Source: DATBHW01 sp046704085 | GTDB taxonomy: Bacteria > Chloroflexota > Ktedonobacteria > Ktedonobacterales > DATBGS01 | DNA length: 6,998 nucleotides | Direction: 5' to 3' | NCBI GenBank assembly: GCA_046704085.1 | Contig: JBJKSJ010000256.1 | Location: forward strand, 1 to 6,998 | In this document: positions 4,653-6,998 of the stretch, piece after piece | Position numbering within the stretch: the first letter of the stretch is position 1 | How the letters are laid out: each line of letters opens with the position of its first letter | Position numbers and translations under genes: made by a program | Notes under the pieces: model-generated | Databases searched by the model: none | What the model was told of the DNA's origin: nothing | Seen by the model: only the letters and a program-made list of their open reading frames with translations

Positions 4653-6998
4653 ATGGCTGTACCTCTTCGTGCCATTCCCGAACCAACAACCGAAGTTGCT
4701 GAAGATGAGCGCCTGTTTGGCTGGAACGCCACGCCAGGCATCGTTTCCGTCTGGGCCAACCGCGAGGGTAAAGCCGTTGTCTGGCGGCGCGAGGATGGGC
4801 GAGTCCTCTGCGAAACAGAACGCTTTCGCCCCTGGGTCTTCGCAGCGACGCTGGCCGATCTTGTGCATCTGGGGCCAGCCTTGCTCCCCACCAGCGCGCC
4901 CGGTGGTCAGGATGCTATGGTCAGCTATCAGGAACTTGAGTACCCTGCCACTCCTGCAACTCTTGCAACCCCTGCAACTCTTGCCCCATTTTACCACTAC
5001 CTGCTCTCTGCCCGCGATGGCCGCTATCTGGAACGCGCCATCATCGCCGGGGCCACCCGGAGGCTGGGCCGACACATCACCAGCCTGAATGACCTCGAAG
5101 ATGACTATTACCATGTTGGTCCCGTTGAGCAATATCTGATGAGCAGTGGGCGCGTCTATTTTCGTGGCCTGACCTATTCCGACCTGCATCGCTTACAATT
5201 CGACCTGGAAACCACCGCGCTTGATCCAGATCGCGGACGCATCTTCATGGTGGCGATCCGCGATAGTCGTGGCTTTGCTACAGTCCTCGATGCGCCTGCC
5301 CCCGAAGACGAGGCACGCCTGATCGCCGATCTGTGCGCGCTCATCCGCGAGCGCGACCCGGACGTGATCGAGAATCATAACCTCTTTGGCTTTGATCTCC
5401 TCTTTCTGGAGCGCCGCGCCGCCATCCTGGGCGTGCCACTGGCTCTGGGGCGGCCTGGCGGCCCGGCGCTGCTAGAACGCCGTCAGGAAACGCTCGCGGT
5501 GGGGCCAGAGGCGCGCCGCCGCACCCGCTATACCCTCGCAGGGCGGGAACTGATCGACACGCTCGATGCTGTGCGCCGCCATGATTTTGTCGTCCGCGAT
5601 ATGCCCGGACACGGGCTGAAAGAAGTCGCTCGCTATTTTGGCATCGCCGCTCCTGACCGTGTCTACCTGGAAGGCGCCGCCATCTTCGATACCTACCGCC
5701 AGCAGCCCGATCTCGTCAAGCAGTATGCCCTGGACGACGTGGCCGAGGTAGATGGCCTTTCTCGCCGCCTGCTAGGAGCGCCCTTTGCGCTGGCGAGCAT
5801 GGCGCCCCGTCGCTATGAACGGCTGGCCTCGGCGGGTCCAGCAATGGGTATTCTGGAACCAATCCTGGTTCGCGCCTATCTGCATGCAGGCGTGGCGCTG
5901 CCCAGGCAGGCCAATCAGCAGCTTGGGGAGACCGAACTGCACGCCGGAGGCGCGGTGTACCTGCTTGCCGAAGGTATCGCTGAGCAGGTCGTCAAGGCCG
6001 ATGTCGCCTCGCTGTATCCCTCGCTGATGCGCACCTATCAGATTGGCCCAGCCAGTGATCGGCTCGGCGTTTTGCTGAGCATCCTTGGTCGCTTGACCGA
6101 TCTGCGCCTGCATCATAAAGCAGCGGCGCGCCTGGCCGCGCCTGATTCAGTGGAAGCCAACCAGCATGAAGCGACCCAGGCGGCGATGAAAATCCTGATC
6201 AACGCTGCCTATGGGTATATGGGCGCTGGCTCAATGGCGCTCTTTGCGGATAGCCAGGCGGCTGGCGAGGTCACGCGCCGGGGGCGCGAGCTCTTGGCGC
6301 AAGTTCTCGATGCCTTGCGCCAGCGCGGGATGGCGCTCATCGAGGCCGACACCGATGGCGTCTATTTCGCCGTCCCGCCCACCTGGACCGAGGAGCAGGA
6401 GCGCGCACTGGTCGCCGAGATCGGGGCAGAGCTACCAACAGGCATCCGGCTGGAATACGAGGGCCGCTATCGGGCTATGCTGAGCCACGAAGTCAAAAAC
6501 TATGCCCTGCTGACCTACAGCGAACGGCTGGTGGTACATGGCGTGGCGCTGCGCTCCAGCCGCGCCGAGCCATTTGGCATCCGCTTTCTGCGCCTGGCGC
6601 TCACCTGCGCCATGACTGGCAACATCGCCGGTCTTCGCCAGGCGTATCTCGATACGGTCGTCGCTCTGCGCAATCGCACCCTCTCAGCCACAGACGTAGC
6701 CGCCCGCGTGCGATTATCAAAAACGCCCGAAGCCTATATGTCTGCTCGCGCCGCCCATCCAGAAGCAGCATACGAGGCGCTGCTGGCGGCTGGACGGACG
6801 CGCTGGTCCCCAGGCGAGCGAGTGCGCTTCTATCGCGCGCGCGGTGGGGGCTATATCTGGCTGCCAGAGGAAGCCGACGAAGCGCCCGCTGGCAGCCGAT
6901 GGGAGCCAGAAGAAGCAATGGATGAGGATGAAGAGGAACTGGCTCCAGGTAGCCCTGACCCTGCGGAGCGCAACCATCCCTTGCCTCCCAAACCTTCG
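4653..6998 (+). CDS. polB: Family B DNA polymerase with 3'-5' exonuclease (3' end beyond window)
   Basis: An open frame of 782 codons from the ATG to the right edge encodes a family B, archaeal-like DNA polymerase: template-directed DNA synthesis with proofreading. The exonuclease domain has Exo I FDLETT (183-188; Asp184, Glu186), Exo II NHNLFGFD (241-248; Asp248) and Exo III YALDD (358-362). The polymerase domain has motif A KADVASLYPSLM (448-459; Asp450), finger residues Arg485 and Lys489 in LRLHHK, motif B KILINAAYG (513-521), motif C EADTDGVYF (564-572; Asp566, Asp568) and the KxY motif KNY (615-617). All catalytic residues are present, so it should be active. Motif C has Gly in place of the usual Ser. 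The thumb follows (about 618-735), then an acidic, proline-containing stretch (739-782). By comparison with archaeal enzymes of about 775 residues it should end shortly past the window. AGGAG (4644-4648) precedes the ATG by only four bases. Its role, replicative or repair, cannot be decided here. Confidence 0.95.
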   Translation, partial: MAVPLRAIPEPTTEVAEDERLFGWNATPGIVSVWANREGKAVVWRREDGRVLCETERFRPWVFAATLADLVHLGPALLPTSAPGGQDAMVSYQELEYPATPATLATPATLAPFYHYLLSARDGRYLERAIIAGATRRLGRHITSLNDLEDDYYHVGPVEQYLMSSGRVYFRGLTYSDLHRLQFDLETTALDPDRGRIFMVAIRDSRGFATVLDAPAPEDEARLIADLCALIRERDPDVIENHNLFGFDLLFLERRAAILGVPLALGRPGGPALLERRQETLAVGPEARRRTRYTLAGRELIDTLDAVRRHDFVVRDMPGHGLKEVARYFGIAAPDRVYLEGAAIFDTYRQQPDLVKQYALDDVAEVDGLSRRLLGAPFALASMAPRRYERLASAGPAMGILEPILVRAYLHAGVALPRQANQQLGETELHAGGAVYLLAEGIAEQVVKADVASLYPSLMRTYQIGPASDRLGVLLSILGRLTDLRLHHKAAARLAAPDSVEANQHEATQAAMKILINAAYGYMGAGSMALFADSQAAGEVTRRGRELLAQVLDALRQRGMALIEADTDGVYFAVPPTWTEEQERALVAEIGAELPTGIRLEYEGRYRAMLSHEVKNYALLTYSERLVVHGVALRSSRAEPFGIRFLRLALTCAMTGNIAGLRQAYLDTVVALRNRTLSATDVAARVRLSKTPEAYMSARAAHPEAAYEALLAAGRTRWSPGERVRFYRARGGGYIWLPEEADEAPAGSRWEPEEAMDEDEEELAPGSPDPAERNHPLPPKPS
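4944..4988 (+). repeat. 18-bp-period tandem repeat inside the polymerase gene
   Basis: CCTGCAACTCTTGCAACC (4953-4970) is followed directly by CCTGCAACTCTTGCCCCA (4971-4988), differing at two bases, and is preceded by a partial unit CCTGCCACT (4944-4952). The frame is kept: it encodes PAT-PATLAT-PATLAP (residues 98-112), a Pro/Ala/Thr-rich stretch in the N-terminal domain well before Exo I, probably a flexible loop. The near-identity of the units suggests recent duplication. Confidence 0.8.

Noticed and set aside
4569..5189. Minus-strand open frame of 206 codons over the polymerase start
   Set aside because: It is antisense to the well-supported polymerase coding sequence and would place a gene across the polymerase promoter. 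The product has no recognisable motif.

Overview
The window is about 7 kb of GC-rich bacterial DNA, densely coding, with a divergent layout around position 4,373-4,652. No rRNA, tRNA, CRISPR array, transposase or phage gene is visible. The gene mix is a MoxR ATPase, a CoA-transferase/MaoC/MmgE-PrpD metabolic operon, and an archaeal-looking family B DNA polymerase in an otherwise bacterial setting. Together with the base composition and the GC-rich hairpin repeat, this suggests a member of the Chloroflexota, possibly the Ktedonobacteria side. That assignment is inference with moderate to low confidence; no marker gene is present.

Left block (1-1,008, minus strand): a MoxR-family AAA+ ATPase with complete Walker A, Walker B, sensor 1 and arginine-finger motifs. 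Its extreme C-terminus runs off the left edge. A 276-bp non-coding stretch (1,009-1,284) precedes it and holds a perfect 7-bp hairpin with a TTCG/CGAA loop.

Middle block (1,285-4,372, minus strand): a compact three-gene operon read from right to left. It encodes a class III (CaiB/BaiF) CoA-transferase, a single-hotdog MaoC-type hydratase and an MmgE/PrpD-family protein. Gene spacing is 26 bp and then a 4-bp ATGA overlap, each start with a strong Shine-Dalgarno sequence. A CoA-transferase makes an acyl-CoA, a MaoC protein hydrates or dehydrates the thioester, and MmgE/PrpD proteins dehydrate, decarboxylate or isomerise small polycarboxylates. The set resembles part of known itaconate/mesaconate (C5 dicarboxylate) CoA pathways, but the usual citramalyl/malyl-CoA lyase is not here, so the substrate is open.

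Right block (4,373-6,998): a 280-bp divergent spacer with a GC-rich, hairpin-dense element (about 4,391-4,545) that looks like a dispersed repeat, followed by a good sigma-70-type promoter (4,584-4,612). A plus-strand family B DNA polymerase starts at 4,653 and stays open to the right edge (782 codons seen). Its 3'-5' exonuclease and polymerase motifs are all intact. It also has an 18-bp-period tandem repeat near its N-terminus and an acidic tail.
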